Source: Alphaproteobacteria bacterium (lineage in GTDB: Bacteria; Pseudomonadota; Alphaproteobacteria; Rhodobacterales; Rhodobacteraceae). From it: a stretch of 49,782 nucleotides of DNA. Positions 35,660-44,415 of the stretch are shown one piece after another. The notes beneath the pieces are model-generated. The model had not been told where the DNA came from and did not search any database. It saw nothing but the letters and a program-made list of their open reading frames with translations. The first letter of the stretch is position 1. The number at the start of each line of letters is the position of its first letter. The position numbers and the translations under genes are program-made. Location: the NCBI GenBank assembly GCA_016869835.1, contig VGDH01000006.1, forward strand, positions 1-49,782, in the 5' to 3' direction.

Positions 35660-36241
35660 TTAGCCTTGGCGGATCACCAGATCGGCAGGGCGAGAGCCTG
35701 ACACCACCCGGCGGATGTTGGGCATGTCATTGCCGTCGATCCAAGCCCGCGCTTCGGCGGGCGTCTTGCCGTAATGCGCCCAACGGGCAAGAAGGCGGCG
35801 GTCAAGCTCGGCCTCGGGGACGTTGATCCAGATCGTCAGATCAAACATCGGCGCAAGGTCGGGCCATGGGGCTTCGTTCAGAAGCAGGTAATTGCCTTCG
35901 ACAATCAGGATCTGATCGGCGGGGGTGACAATGTCGGCCCCGGCGCGGCTGATTTCCAGATCCCGGTCAAAAAGCGGGATGGCCACCTCGGGCTCTACCC
36001 GCAGACGCTGAAGGAGATGGCGGAAGCCTGCAACGTCAAAGGTATCGGGCGCACCTTTGCGGTTGCGGGCACCTCGGACAGTCAGCACGGCATCGTCATA
36101 GTGAAAGCCATCCATCGGCACCGCCTTGGCGCCTTGCCCCAGCGCCGCGACCAGTTCCGCGGCCAAGGTGGATTTGCCCGCACCGGGAGGGCCGGCAAGG
36201 GCGGCGAGAAACCGCCATTGGCCTTGGGCTTTCGCCCGCAT
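35660..36241 (-). CDS. nucleoside/sugar kinase, P-loop (FrcK/phosphoribulokinase-like), start uncertain
   Basis: 193 residues from ATG 36241. Walker A GPPGAGKST is near 17-25, then VPMDGFHYDDAVL with the substrate Asp, APDTFDVAGF, RDLEISRAGADIV and VEGNYLLLNEAPW. Similar kinases sit beside fructose-type ABC transporter genes. The usual 10-20 residues before the P-loop are mostly missing and there is no ribosome-binding site before this ATG. Its 5' end overlaps the remains of a ROK gene on the other strand, so it may itself be trimmed. Confidence 0.75.
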   Translation of the reverse strand: MRAKAQGQWRFLAALAGPPGAGKSTLAAELVAALGQGAKAVPMDGFHYDDAVLTVRGARNRKGAPDTFDVAGFRHLLQRLRVEPEVAIPLFDRDLEISRAGADIVTPADQILIVEGNYLLLNEAPWPDLAPMFDLTIWINVPEAELDRRLLARWAHYGKTPAEARAWIDGNDMPNIRRVVSGSRPADLVIRQG

Positions 36242-37310
36242 TACCGGGCTTTCGGCGCAAACGGTCAGCGTCATCATGCGCGCCTTGGAGCAGGACGGGC
36301 TCTTGCTGCGCCGTGAACCGGTTCGGGGGCGCATCGGCCAACCTTCGGTGCCGATGCACCTGAACCCCGAGGGCGCGCTGTTTCTCGGGCTGAAGATCGG
36401 ACGGCGATCCACTGACCTGGTGCTGGTCGATTTCATGGGCCGGGTGCGCGACACCCGCCGCCGCACCTATCGCTACCCGACGCCCGGCGGAATCGTCGCC
36501 TTTGTGGGCAAGGCGTTGCCGGGTCTCTTGGCCGGCCTTGCGCCAGATCTGCGCGGCCGGGTCAGCGGCATGGGGGTGGCAATGCCCTTCCAACTGTGGA
36601 GCTGGGTGCAGGCCCTTGGCGCACCGCAGGCCGAAATGGACGCCTGGCGCGATTCCGACATTCAGGCCGATCTGGCCGCGATCACCGGCATGCCGGTCTA
36701 TGTGCAGAATGACGCCACCTCGGCCTGCGGGGCGGAACTGGTGTTCGGAACCGGGGAAAAGCCGCGCGATTTCCTGTATTTCTATTTCGGCACCTTCATC
36801 GGCGGCGGTCTGGTCCTGAACGGCCAGCTTTTCCTTGGACGCACCGGCAATGCGGCACGCGTCGGCCCCATTCCGGTGCCGGGGCCGGATGGGCGGATGC
36901 GGCGGCTTTTCGATGCCGCCTCGCTCGCCGCACTCGCCGATGCGATGGAGGCAGCCGGGGAAAGCGCAGACCAGCTTTGGGAACAGCCCGACCGCTGGAC
37001 CGTGTCCGATACGATCCTTGACCGCTGGTTGACTGAGGCGGCCGAAGGGCTGGCTTCGGCCATCCTTTCGGCCACCACCCTTCTGGAACTCGAAGCGGTG
37101 CTGATTGACGGCTGGATGCCGCCTGCGATCCGGGCCGAGGTGACGGCCCGCACCGCCGCCACCCTGCAAAAGCTGGACCTCTCTGGCATCACCCCGCCTG
37201 TTCTGCGCGAAGGCACGGTGGGGGCGCAGGCGCGATCCTTGGGCGCGGCGGCGATTCCGCTATCACAGCGCTATCTGCTGGATCAGAATGCGGCCCAGCG
37301 CGACGCCTGA
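36234..37310 (+). pseudogene. ROK-family regulator lacking its N-terminal DNA-binding part
   Basis: The ROK domain is clear: NPEGALFLGLKIGRRSTDLV, QNDATSACGAELVFG, YFYFGTFIGGGLVLNG, LGRTGNAARVGPIPVP. Similarity starts inside the helix-turn-helix (FARITGLSAQTVSVIMRALE, from about 36231). The first 35-40 residues, with the first helix, are absent; upstream, the same frame runs antisense to the kinase P-loop and is not ROK-like. An internal ATG at 36288 would give a protein without DNA binding. Probably a 5' truncation caused by a deletion at the kinase junction. Confidence 0.65.
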
Positions 37311-37473
37311 GGGGAATTGGTTCGCCATTGGTATTGCCGGGGTCCGGCGCAGGTTTGGCCCAAGGTACCTGACGATCTGACGGAACGCCGGTTTGCCCGG
37401 CACGGATGCTGGACAGAAGATCGGGCCACATGGCAGGCTTTGTCCAAGCATGGCCGCAAGAGGCACCCTTCCA

Positions 37474-38466
37474 ATGCAGACCGAAACCCGGATCCGACAA
37501 CCGAACCTCCTGCCGCAACTTGCGCACAGCCGCAATCCGGGCATGGAGCTTGACCTTGACTGGGTCGCCTCGGTGCAGGCCAACACCTCCGCCATCGAAC
37601 GCCGCGCGGGCATGCTTGGCGGGCGGCGTTCGGTGAAGAAGGAATACCAGGCGGCCTGGCTTTTGAAGGCGATCTCGCTGATCGACCTTACGACGCTCTC
37701 GGGCGATGACACGGCGGGTCGGGTGAAACGCCTTTGTGCCAAGGCGCGGCAACCGGTGCGGGCCGAGATGCTGGAGGCCCTGGGCAAGCCCGACCTGACG
37801 GTCGGCGCGGTCTGCGTCTATCACGACATGGTGGAAACCGCCGTCCGCGCACTGGAAGGCACGACTATCCCGGTGGCGGCAGTGTCAACCGGCTTTCCGG
37901 CGGGGCTGTCGCCGTGGCACCTGCGGATCGCCGAAATCGGCGAAAGCGTAAAGGCAGGGGCAAAGGAAATCGACATCGTGATCTCGCGCCGCCATGTGCT
38001 GACCGGAAATTGGCACGCACTGTACGACGAAATGCGCGAGATGCGCGCGGCCTGCGGGGATGCCCATGTAAAGGCCATTCTGGCGACAGGCGAACTTGTG
38101 ACCCTGCGCAACGTCGCCCGCGCCAGCCTCGTCTGCATGATGGCGGGGGCCGATTTCATCAAGACTTCAACCGGGAAAGAGGCTGTGAACGCCACGCTGC
38201 CGGTGACACTGACCATGATCCGCGCCATCCGCGACTATCAGGACCGCACCAGCTTCAAGGTGGGCTTCAAACCGGCAGGCGGGATTTCCAAGGCCAAGGA
38301 TGCACTGTTGTATCTGGCCTTGATGAAGGATGAACTCGGCCACCCCTGGCTGCAACCCGACCTGATGCGATTTGGCGCCTCCAGCCTCCTTGGCGATATC
38401 GAGCGCCAACTCGATCATTACCTGACAGGCCATTATTCGGCGGCAAACCGCCATGCGATGGGCTGA
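37474..38466 (+). CDS. deoC: deoxyribose-phosphate aldolase
   Basis: 330 residues from ATG 37474 (AAGAGG about ten bases upstream); an ATG at 37450 is possible. The DeoC barrel is plain: KAISLIDLTTLSGDD, VGAVCVYHDMV, STGFPAG, KEIDIVISR, KAILATGEL, ADFIKTSTGKEAVNATLPVT with the Schiff-base Lys, and FKVGFKPAGGIS with the second Lys. It splits 2-deoxyribose-5-phosphate to glyceraldehyde-3-phosphate and acetaldehyde. The next gene on the same strand is an aldehyde dehydrogenase that could remove the acetaldehyde. It is longer than E. coli DeoC (259), with about 60 extra N-terminal residues. Confidence 0.95.
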   Translation: MQTETRIRQPNLLPQLAHSRNPGMELDLDWVASVQANTSAIERRAGMLGGRRSVKKEYQAAWLLKAISLIDLTTLSGDDTAGRVKRLCAKARQPVRAEMLEALGKPDLTVGAVCVYHDMVETAVRALEGTTIPVAAVSTGFPAGLSPWHLRIAEIGESVKAGAKEIDIVISRRHVLTGNWHALYDEMREMRAACGDAHVKAILATGELVTLRNVARASLVCMMAGADFIKTSTGKEAVNATLPVTLTMIRAIRDYQDRTSFKVGFKPAGGISKAKDALLYLALMKDELGHPWLQPDLMRFGASSLLGDIERQLDHYLTGHYSAANRHAMG

Positions 38467-38511
38467 ATGATCCGGCTGGGCCAAGAAAGGGCGCTGCCCC
38501 TCGCCGCGTTC

Positions 38512-38592
38512 CGCGGCTCACCCCGGGGTATTTCAGCCAAGATGAACCCAAGCCCGTGTTTCATCTTGGTCCGAAATACCCCCACCGGAGGC
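38512..38592. repeat. intergenic inverted repeat, copy 3, arms in reversed order
   Basis: Here GGGGTATTTCAGCCAAGATG comes first (about 38525-38546) and TTCATCTTGGTCCGAAATAC second (from 38560), so the AAGATGAA/TTCATCTT ends face the loop. Copies at 2885 and 19777 have the opposite topology. It lies between deoC and the aldehyde dehydrogenase, so it does not by itself exclude one operon. Confidence 0.72.
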
Positions 38593-38637
38593 GCACGGCA
38601 GCCCCAAGCGATCCCTTTTGCCGAAAGGACCCTTTGA

Positions 38638-40977
38638 ATGACCACCGTCCGCGAGATTTTCGACAGCATGGCTTATGGCCCCGCGCCGGAAGGGCATGCC
38701 GAGGCATTGGCGTGGATTGCCGGGCATCAGGGGCGGTTTGGGCATTGGATCAACGGGGCCTTCACCGTGCCGGGGGCGGTGTTTGAAACCCGCAACCCGG
38801 CGACAGGGAAGGTTTTGGCCGAGGTGTCGCAGGGATCGGGCGACGACGTAGCGTCGGCGGTCGCGGCGGCGCGGGCGGCACAGGGAAAATGGGCCAAGGC
38901 CGGGGGCGCGGCGCGGGCGCGGGTGCTTTATGCGCTGGCGCGGTTGGTGCAAAAGCATTCCCGGCTGTTCGCGGTGCTGGAAACGCTGGACAATGGCAAG
39001 CCGATCCGTGAGGCGCGCGATATCGACATCCCACTGGTCGCACGGCATTTTTATTATCACGCGGGCTTGGCGCAGCTTTTGGGCAACGAACATCCGGGCC
39101 TGTCGCCCTTGGGCGTTTGCGGGGCGGTGATCCCGTGGAACTTTCCGCTCTTGATGCTTGCCTGGAAGGTGGCCCCGGCTTTGGCTGCGGGCAATACGGT
39201 GGTGTTGAAGCCTGCGGAATACACGCCGCTGACGGCGCTTTTGTTTGCCGAGATCAGCCGCGAGGCGGGGCTGCCGAAGGGTGTTCTGAACATCGTCACG
39301 GGCGATGGGGATACGGGGGCTGCGCTGGTCTCAGCCGAGGTCGACAAGATTGCCTTTACCGGCTCAACATCTGTCGGTCGCATGATCCGCGCGGCCACGG
39401 CGGGCAGTGGCAAGGCGCTGACCTTGGAGCTGGGTGGCAAGTCGCCCTACATCGTCTTTGATGATGCCGATATCGACAGCGCGGTTGAGGGGCTGGTCGA
39501 TGCCATCTGGTTCAACGGCGGGCAGGTGTGCTGCGCAGGCTCACGGCTTTTGGTGCAGGAAGGCATTGCCGACCGGTTCCACGCCAAGCTGAAACGGCGG
39601 ATGGACGGGCTTCGCATGGGCGATCCCTTGGACAAGTGCATTGATGTGGGCGCGATTGTCGATCCGGTGCAACTGGCCACGATCAGGGGGATGGTTGAGG
39701 GTTCGGACGGCGAGATTTATCACGCGGCCTGTGCCGTGCCAGAGGGCTGTTTCTACCCGCCGACGCTGATTACCGGACTGCATGCGGCCTCGCGCTTGAT
39801 GCAGGAGGAAATCTTTGGCCCGGTTCTGGTGTCCATGACCTTCCGCACGCCGGGCGAGGCGGTGGAACTGGCGAACAACACCCGCTATGGGCTGGCCGCC
39901 AGCATCTGGACGGAAAACGTCAATCTGGCCTTGGACATGGCGCCCAAGGTCAAGGCGGGCGTGGTCTGGGTCAATGCGACGAACCTTTTCGACGCGGCGG
40001 CGGGCTTTGGCGGGGTGCGCGAAAGCGGGTTCGGGCGCGAAGGCGGTTGGGAAGGATTGATGGCCTATCTGAAACCTGCCGGAAAGGCCAAGGTTCTGGC
40101 CGCGCCCAAGGCTGTTGCGACCCCGGAGAGCGCTGTGGTCGAAGGGATTGACCGCACGGCAAAGCTGTACATCGGCGGCAAGCAGGCGCGGCCGGATGGG
40201 GGCTATTCCAAGGCGGTCTGGTCGGCCAAGGGCAAGCTTTTGGGCCATGTCGGGCTTGGCAATCGCAAGGATGTCCGGAATGCGGTCGAGGCGGCGCATG
40301 CCGCCAAGGGCTGGGGCAAGGCAACCGGGCATAACAAGGCGCAGATCCTTTATTACATCGGGGAAAACCTTTCGGCCCGCGCAGGCGAATTTGCCGCCCG
40401 GATCAAGGACCTGACCGGGCGCGATGGCGCGGCAGAGGTTGAGGCGGCGGTCAACCGGCTGCTCACCCATGCGGCTTGGGCCGACAAGTATGACGGGTCG
40501 GTCAAACAGGTGCCGATGCGCGCCGTGGCGCTGGCGATGAATGAACCGGTGGGCGTTATCGGCGCGCTGTGCCCGGATGAGATGCCGCTCTTGGGCTTTG
40601 TCTCGATCATGGCCCCGGCGGTTGCCATGGGCAATACCTGTGTTCTGGTGCCGTCCGAGGTGGCGCCTTTGTCCGCGACGGATTTCTATCAGGTACTGGA
40701 CACCTCGGACCTGCCCGCTGGCGTAGTGAATATCGTCACCGGCAGCCACAAGGAGCTGGCCAAGCCCTTGGCCGGGCATCTGGATGTGGATGCGGTCTGG
40801 TCTTTTTCCAGCACTTCGCTTTCGGCGCAGATCGAGACCGAGGCGGCGGGGAACCTGAAACGGACCTGGGTCAACCATGGCCGAGCGCGCGACTGGATGG
40901 GAGCCGCGGGCGAGGGTCGGGAGTTCCTTAGCCATGCCACAGCGATCAAGACAATCTGGGTGCCCTATGGCGAATAG
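38638..40977 (+). CDS. double-domain aldehyde dehydrogenase, ALDH16 type
   Basis: 779 residues with two ALDH domains. Domain 1 (about 1-490) has VIPWNFPLLMLAWK, the general base Glu264 in LELGGKSPY and the nucleophile Cys298 in NGGQVCCAGSR, so it should be active. Domain 2 (about 510-779) keeps the fold (GVIGALCPDEMPLLGF, VPSEVAPLSA, GVVNIVTGS) but lacks the Glu and Cys motifs. This matches ALDH16, whose bacterial members oxidise aldehydes with the second domain structural. A role in oxidising acetaldehyde released by DeoC is inferred from position. GAAAGG lies ten bases before the ATG. Confidence 0.92.
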   Translation: MTTVREIFDSMAYGPAPEGHAEALAWIAGHQGRFGHWINGAFTVPGAVFETRNPATGKVLAEVSQGSGDDVASAVAAARAAQGKWAKAGGAARARVLYALARLVQKHSRLFAVLETLDNGKPIREARDIDIPLVARHFYYHAGLAQLLGNEHPGLSPLGVCGAVIPWNFPLLMLAWKVAPALAAGNTVVLKPAEYTPLTALLFAEISREAGLPKGVLNIVTGDGDTGAALVSAEVDKIAFTGSTSVGRMIRAATAGSGKALTLELGGKSPYIVFDDADIDSAVEGLVDAIWFNGGQVCCAGSRLLVQEGIADRFHAKLKRRMDGLRMGDPLDKCIDVGAIVDPVQLATIRGMVEGSDGEIYHAACAVPEGCFYPPTLITGLHAASRLMQEEIFGPVLVSMTFRTPGEAVELANNTRYGLAASIWTENVNLALDMAPKVKAGVVWVNATNLFDAAAGFGGVRESGFGREGGWEGLMAYLKPAGKAKVLAAPKAVATPESAVVEGIDRTAKLYIGGKQARPDGGYSKAVWSAKGKLLGHVGLGNRKDVRNAVEAAHAAKGWGKATGHNKAQILYYIGENLSARAGEFAARIKDLTGRDGAAEVEAAVNRLLTHAAWADKYDGSVKQVPMRAVALAMNEPVGVIGALCPDEMPLLGFVSIMAPAVAMGNTCVLVPSEVAPLSATDFYQVLDTSDLPAGVVNIVTGSHKELAKPLAGHLDVDAVWSFSSTSLSAQIETEAAGNLKRTWVNHGRARDWMGAAGEGREFLSHATAIKTIWVPYGE

Positions 40978-41109
40978 GCCACGCGCCGCGCAACACACCG
41001 GAAAACCACTGTAATTTCAGGTGGATTCAGGCTATGATTGTGCTTGCGCGGAATTGCGCAGGTATCAAATCACCAGCAACAAGGTGATGAGCAGTTTGAG
41101 GGAACAATT

Positions 41110-41520
41110 ATGATTCAGGAATTCAAGGCCTTTCTCATGAAAGGCAATGTGATGGACCTTGCCGTAGGTATCATCATCGGTGCGGCCTTTACCGCGATCG
41201 TCAACAGCCTTGTCGGCGATCTTATCGACCCGATCATCGGGCTTGTCATGGCCGGGGTGAACTTCTCGGATATGTTCATTGATCTTTCCGGCACCAACCC
41301 GGCCTCGCTTGCGGCGGCGAAAGAGGCGGGCGCGGCAGTGTTTGCCTATGGCGCCTTCATCACTGCGATCATCAACTTTGTCATCATCGGCTTTGTTGTT
41401 TTCATGCTGGTCAAGATGATGAACAAGATGATGGCGAAAAAGGAAGAGGCCCCAGCGGCCCCGGCTGGCCCGTCGGAAGTGGACCTCTTGAAAGACATTC
41501 TGGCCGCACTGAAGAAGTAA
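41110..41520 (+). CDS. mscL: large-conductance mechanosensitive channel
   Basis: 136 residues from ATG 41110 behind [27 protein letters not shown] is the usual N-terminal helix and TM1 ([18 protein letters not shown]). A periplasmic loop follows, then TM2 ([20 protein letters not shown]) and a charged C-terminal bundle ([13 protein letters not shown]). It releases solutes on hypo-osmotic shock from the inner membrane. A strong terminator follows. Confidence 0.97.
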   Translation: MIQEFKAFLMKGNVMDLAVGIIIGAAFTAIVNSLVGDLIDPIIGLVMAGVNFSDMFIDLSGTNPASLAAAKEAGAAVFAYGAFITAIINFVIIGFVVFMLVKMMNKMMAKKEEAPAAPAGPSEVDLLKDILAALKK

Positions 41521-41537
41521 TCGGGTCGCAGAATTGG

Positions 41538-41571
41538 AAAGGCCCCTGCGTTGCGGGGGCCTTTTCTTTTG
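41538..41571 (+). terminator. terminator of mscL
   Basis: AAAGGCCCCTGCG and CGGGGGCCTTT pair around a short loop and run into TTTTCTTTT, 17 bases after the mscL stop. It also lies at the 3' end of the convergent ald gene and could serve both. Confidence 0.88.
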
Positions 41572-41585
41572 ACCAAGGGCTGCCG

Positions 41586-42704
41586 TTACATCTTCAACGC
41601 ATCCGCCGCCGGGATCGTCGGCAGGCCAAGCGCCACACCCACCGCCTCATAGGTCAGCTTGCTGGCGTGAACGTTCAACCCGTTCAACAGATGCTTGTCA
41701 TCGGCGCAGGCCTTTTTCCAGCCCTTGTTGGCCAGAGCCATCATGAAGGGCATGGTGGCGTTGCCAAGCGCCAGCGTCGAGGTGCGGGCCACGGCACCCG
41801 GCATATTGGCCACGCAGTAATGCATGATACCGTCCACCTCATAGATCGGGTCCCGATGGGTGGTCGCGCGGCTGGTTTCAAAGCAGCCGCCCTGGTCAAT
41901 GGCCACATCCACCAGGGCCGCGCCGGGCTTCAGCTCTTTCAGCTGGGCTTTGGAAATCAGCTTGGGCGCAGCGGCCCCCGGGATCAGCACGGCGCCGATG
42001 ATCATGTCGGCCTGACGGGCAAGCTCGATCGTGGTCGCGGCATCCGAATAGGCGCATTTGAACTGGCCGCCGAAAACGTCATCGAGATAGCGCAGGCGGT
42101 TCACAGACCGGTCCAGCACGGTCACATCCGCGCCCATCCCGGCGCTGATCTTGGCGGCATGGGTGCCAACGACACCGCCGCCGATAACCAGAACCTTCGC
42201 CGGAAGCACGCCCGGAACGCCGCCCATCAGCACACCGCGCCCGCCATTGGCCTTTTGCAGCGTCCAGGCGCCGACCTGCGGGGCAAGGCGGCCCGCAACC
42301 TCGGACATCGGTGCCAGAAGCGGCAGGCCGCCCCGGTCATCGGTCACGGTTTCATAGGCGATGCAGGTCGCGCCCGAGGCGAGCAAGTCCTTGGTCTGCT
42401 CCGGATCGGGGGCAAGATGCAGATAGGTGAACAGGATCTGGCCTTCGCGCAACATCTTGCGCTCAACGGCTTGAGGTTCCTTGACCTTCACGATCATGTC
42501 GGCAGCGGCAAAGATTTCCTTGGCCGTGCCGATGATCTTGGCGCCCGCCGCGACATAGTCGGCATCGCTGAACCCCGCACCGGCGCCGGCATTGGTTTCG
42601 ATCATGACGGAATGACCGGCATTCACCGCCTCACGTGCGGCGTTGGGCGTCATACCGACGCGGAATTCCTGCGGTTTGATTTCCTTGGGGCAACCGATTT
42701 TCAT
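41586..42704 (-). CDS. ald: alanine dehydrogenase
   Basis: 372 residues from ATG 42704 (GGGAG nine to ten bases upstream). MKIGCPKEIKPQEFRVGMTP and IVKVKEPQ mark the substrate domain; VLVIGGGVVGTHAAKISAGM is the NAD site. YVAAGAKI, TYLHLAPD with the catalytic His, and HYCVANMPGAVARTST complete the family set. It interconverts alanine and pyruvate with NAD. A divergent Lrp-type gene 154 bases away is the likely regulator. Confidence 0.97.
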   Translation of the reverse strand: MKIGCPKEIKPQEFRVGMTPNAAREAVNAGHSVMIETNAGAGAGFSDADYVAAGAKIIGTAKEIFAAADMIVKVKEPQAVERKMLREGQILFTYLHLAPDPEQTKDLLASGATCIAYETVTDDRGGLPLLAPMSEVAGRLAPQVGAWTLQKANGGRGVLMGGVPGVLPAKVLVIGGGVVGTHAAKISAGMGADVTVLDRSVNRLRYLDDVFGGQFKCAYSDAATTIELARQADMIIGAVLIPGAAAPKLISKAQLKELKPGAALVDVAIDQGGCFETSRATTHRDPIYEVDGIMHYCVANMPGAVARTSTLALGNATMPFMMALANKGWKKACADDKHLLNGLNVHASKLTYEAVGVALGLPTIPAADALKM

Positions 42705-42858
42705 GTGTTTTTCTCCCTGCTGGGCGCGCCTCTCTGTGCCGCCCTTGTACAAAAACTTTGCGCCCTAACCTGCACAATTGCTTTGAAACTTGGCTTTCAG
42801 TTTGAGAAAACCTTGGTAGAATATTTGCAAAACATGCCAATTCGCGAAAGATCCTGCC

Positions 42859-43323
42859 ATGAACCCGATGCTGGACGCCACCGACCGCCGCATTCTGTCG
42901 GTGCTGCAAAAAGAGGGGCGGATCACCAATGCCGATCTATCCGAACGGGTGAACCTGTCACCCTCGGCCTGTCACCGCCGGGTGCAGCAACTGGAAGAGG
43001 CGGGGTTCATCGACAAATACGTGGCCCTGTTGAACACGCGGAAAATGGGCAAGCCGACGACGGTTTATGTGGAGATCACGCTGCGAAGCCAGGCCGAGGA
43101 TCTGCTGGACGCGTTCGAACGCGAGGTGGCCCGCGTGCCGGACATTCTGGAATGTCACCTGATGGCGGGGACGGCCGATTACCTTATCAAGATCATGGCC
43201 GAGGATACCGAGGATTTCGCCCGCATCCACCGCCAGCACCTGTCGCGCCTGCCAGGCGTGCGGCAGATGCAGTCGTCCTTTGCCTTGCGGACGGTGGTGC
43301 AGACCACGGCACTGGCGGTGTGA
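42859..43323 (+). CDS. Lrp/AsnC-type regulator, probable ald regulator
   Basis: 154 residues. The N-terminal helix-turn-helix is LDATDRRILSVLQKEGRITN then LSERVNLSPSACHRRVQQLE; the C-terminal RAM ligand domain has DILECHLMAGTADYLIKIMA. It lies back-to-back with ald, the arrangement of AldR/BkdR-like regulators that switch on ald with alanine. The shared 154-base region (42705-42858) is A/T-richer than its surroundings, as expected for Lrp sites. Confidence 0.9.
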   Translation: MNPMLDATDRRILSVLQKEGRITNADLSERVNLSPSACHRRVQQLEEAGFIDKYVALLNTRKMGKPTTVYVEITLRSQAEDLLDAFEREVARVPDILECHLMAGTADYLIKIMAEDTEDFARIHRQHLSRLPGVRQMQSSFALRTVVQTTALAV

Positions 43324-43337
43324 GGCCAGTCAAAGAA

Positions 43338-43365
43338 AAACCCCCGGCCTGACGGACGGGGGTTA
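43338..43365 (-). terminator. terminator of rpsU (also serves the Lrp gene)
   Basis: AACCCCCG and CGGGGGTT pair around ten bases; on the minus strand TTTTTCTTT follows directly. It lies 42 bases after the rpsU stop and 15 bases after the Lrp stop on the other strand. Confidence 0.8.
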
Positions 43366-43407
43366 AACTGACCTTGGGACTTGCGCCCCCAGTGTCGCGG
43401 AAACGTC

Positions 43408-43614
43408 TTAGAGACCGCCTTCGCGCTGAAGCTTCTTCCGGGCGAGTTTGCGCGAACGCCGTACGGCTTCGGCTTGCTCGCGAGCTTTCTTGACGGAGGG
43501 TTTCTCGAAATGCTGCTTGAGCTTCATTTCGCGGAACACGCCTTCGCGCTGGAGCTTTTTCTTTAGAGCGCGAAGCGCTTGCTCAACGTTGTTATCGCGG
43601 ACGCTGACCTGCAT
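43408..43614 (-). CDS. rpsU: 30S ribosomal protein bS21
   Basis: 68 residues, [20 protein letters not shown], then [20 protein letters not shown] and a basic helix end. It helps base-pairing of mRNA with 16S rRNA at initiation. It is divergent from the COQ9 gene, an arrangement I recognise from other Rhodobacterales. Confidence 0.97.
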   Translation of the reverse strand: MQVSVRDNNVEQALRALKKKLQREGVFREMKLKQHFEKPSVKKAREQAEAVRRSRKLARKKLQREGGL

Positions 43615-43722
43615 GTGGTTTTCACCACCTTTCTAAGTTTGAGTTGCACTATATGTGCAGGCTTGGCGCGCATAGCAAAAGGCGGCGGGCTTGTCTACAC
43701 TGGGCAGGGAACGGAGGCGGCA

Positions 43723-44409
43723 ATGGACAGTGAAAACAGCATGGAGCGGGCAAAAGCCAGCGTTTTGCAGGCCGCAACGATGCATGTGGCCTTTGACGGC
43801 TGGTCCGAGGCCAGCTTTCAGGCCGCCATCCGTGATTCGGGGGTGAACCCGGGCCTTGCGCGCGCGCTTTTCCCGCGCGGCGGGGTCGATCTGGCCGTCG
43901 CCTACCATCAGCAAGGCGATCGGGCGATGCGCGCAGCCCTTGCCGAGCGTGACCTTGCGGCCCTGCGCTTTCGCGACCGGGTGGCGCTGGCCATCCGCCT
44001 CAGGCTCGAGGCGGCAGATAAAGAACTGGTGCGGCGCGGCTCGGCGCTTTTTGCGCTGCCCCCTCACGCGATAGAAGGCGCAGGTCTGATCTGGGCGACA
44101 GCCGACGCGATCTGGACAGCGCTTGGCGATACCGCCCGCGATCTGAACTGGTATTCCAAACGCGCCAGCCTTTCGGCGGTCTACGGCGCAACAGTGCTGT
44201 TCTGGCTTGGCGACACGTCCAAGGACAATGCAGCAACCTGGGCGTTTCTCGACCGTCGGATCGAGAACGTGATGCAGTTCGAGAAACTGAAGGCCGGGGC
44301 ACAGAAGGCACCGGGGTTTCAGGCCCTGATGAAGGGACCGCTCAAGATTCTGGAAAGGATTTCCGCGCCAAAAGGGGCTGCGGACCTGCCCGGCAAGATG
44401 AAAGGCTGA
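43723..44409 (+). CDS. COQ9-family protein (ubiquinone biosynthesis)
   Basis: 228 residues from ATG 43723, with GGAGG five bases upstream. The TetR-like helical N-terminus (AATMHVAFDGWSEASFQAAI) lacks a DNA-binding role in this family. The lipid-binding end contains ATADAIWTALGDTARDLNWY and SAVYGATVLFWLGDTS, the conserved COQ9 motif. It presents quinone intermediates to COQ7 hydroxylase in mitochondria, and the bacterial homologue probably does likewise at the inner membrane. A quinone oxidoreductase gene follows after six bases. Confidence 0.93.
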   Translation: MDSENSMERAKASVLQAATMHVAFDGWSEASFQAAIRDSGVNPGLARALFPRGGVDLAVAYHQQGDRAMRAALAERDLAALRFRDRVALAIRLRLEAADKELVRRGSALFALPPHAIEGAGLIWATADAIWTALGDTARDLNWYSKRASLSAVYGATVLFWLGDTSKDNAATWAFLDRRIENVMQFEKLKAGAQKAPGFQALMKGPLKILERISAPKGAADLPGKMKG

Positions 44410-44415
44410 CGTTTC

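Noticed and set aside
36126-36233. Possible genuine N-terminus of the ROK regulator
   Set aside because: The translation here is not ROK-like and is the exact antisense of the kinase P-loop region, so the ATG at 36126 is not a credible start.
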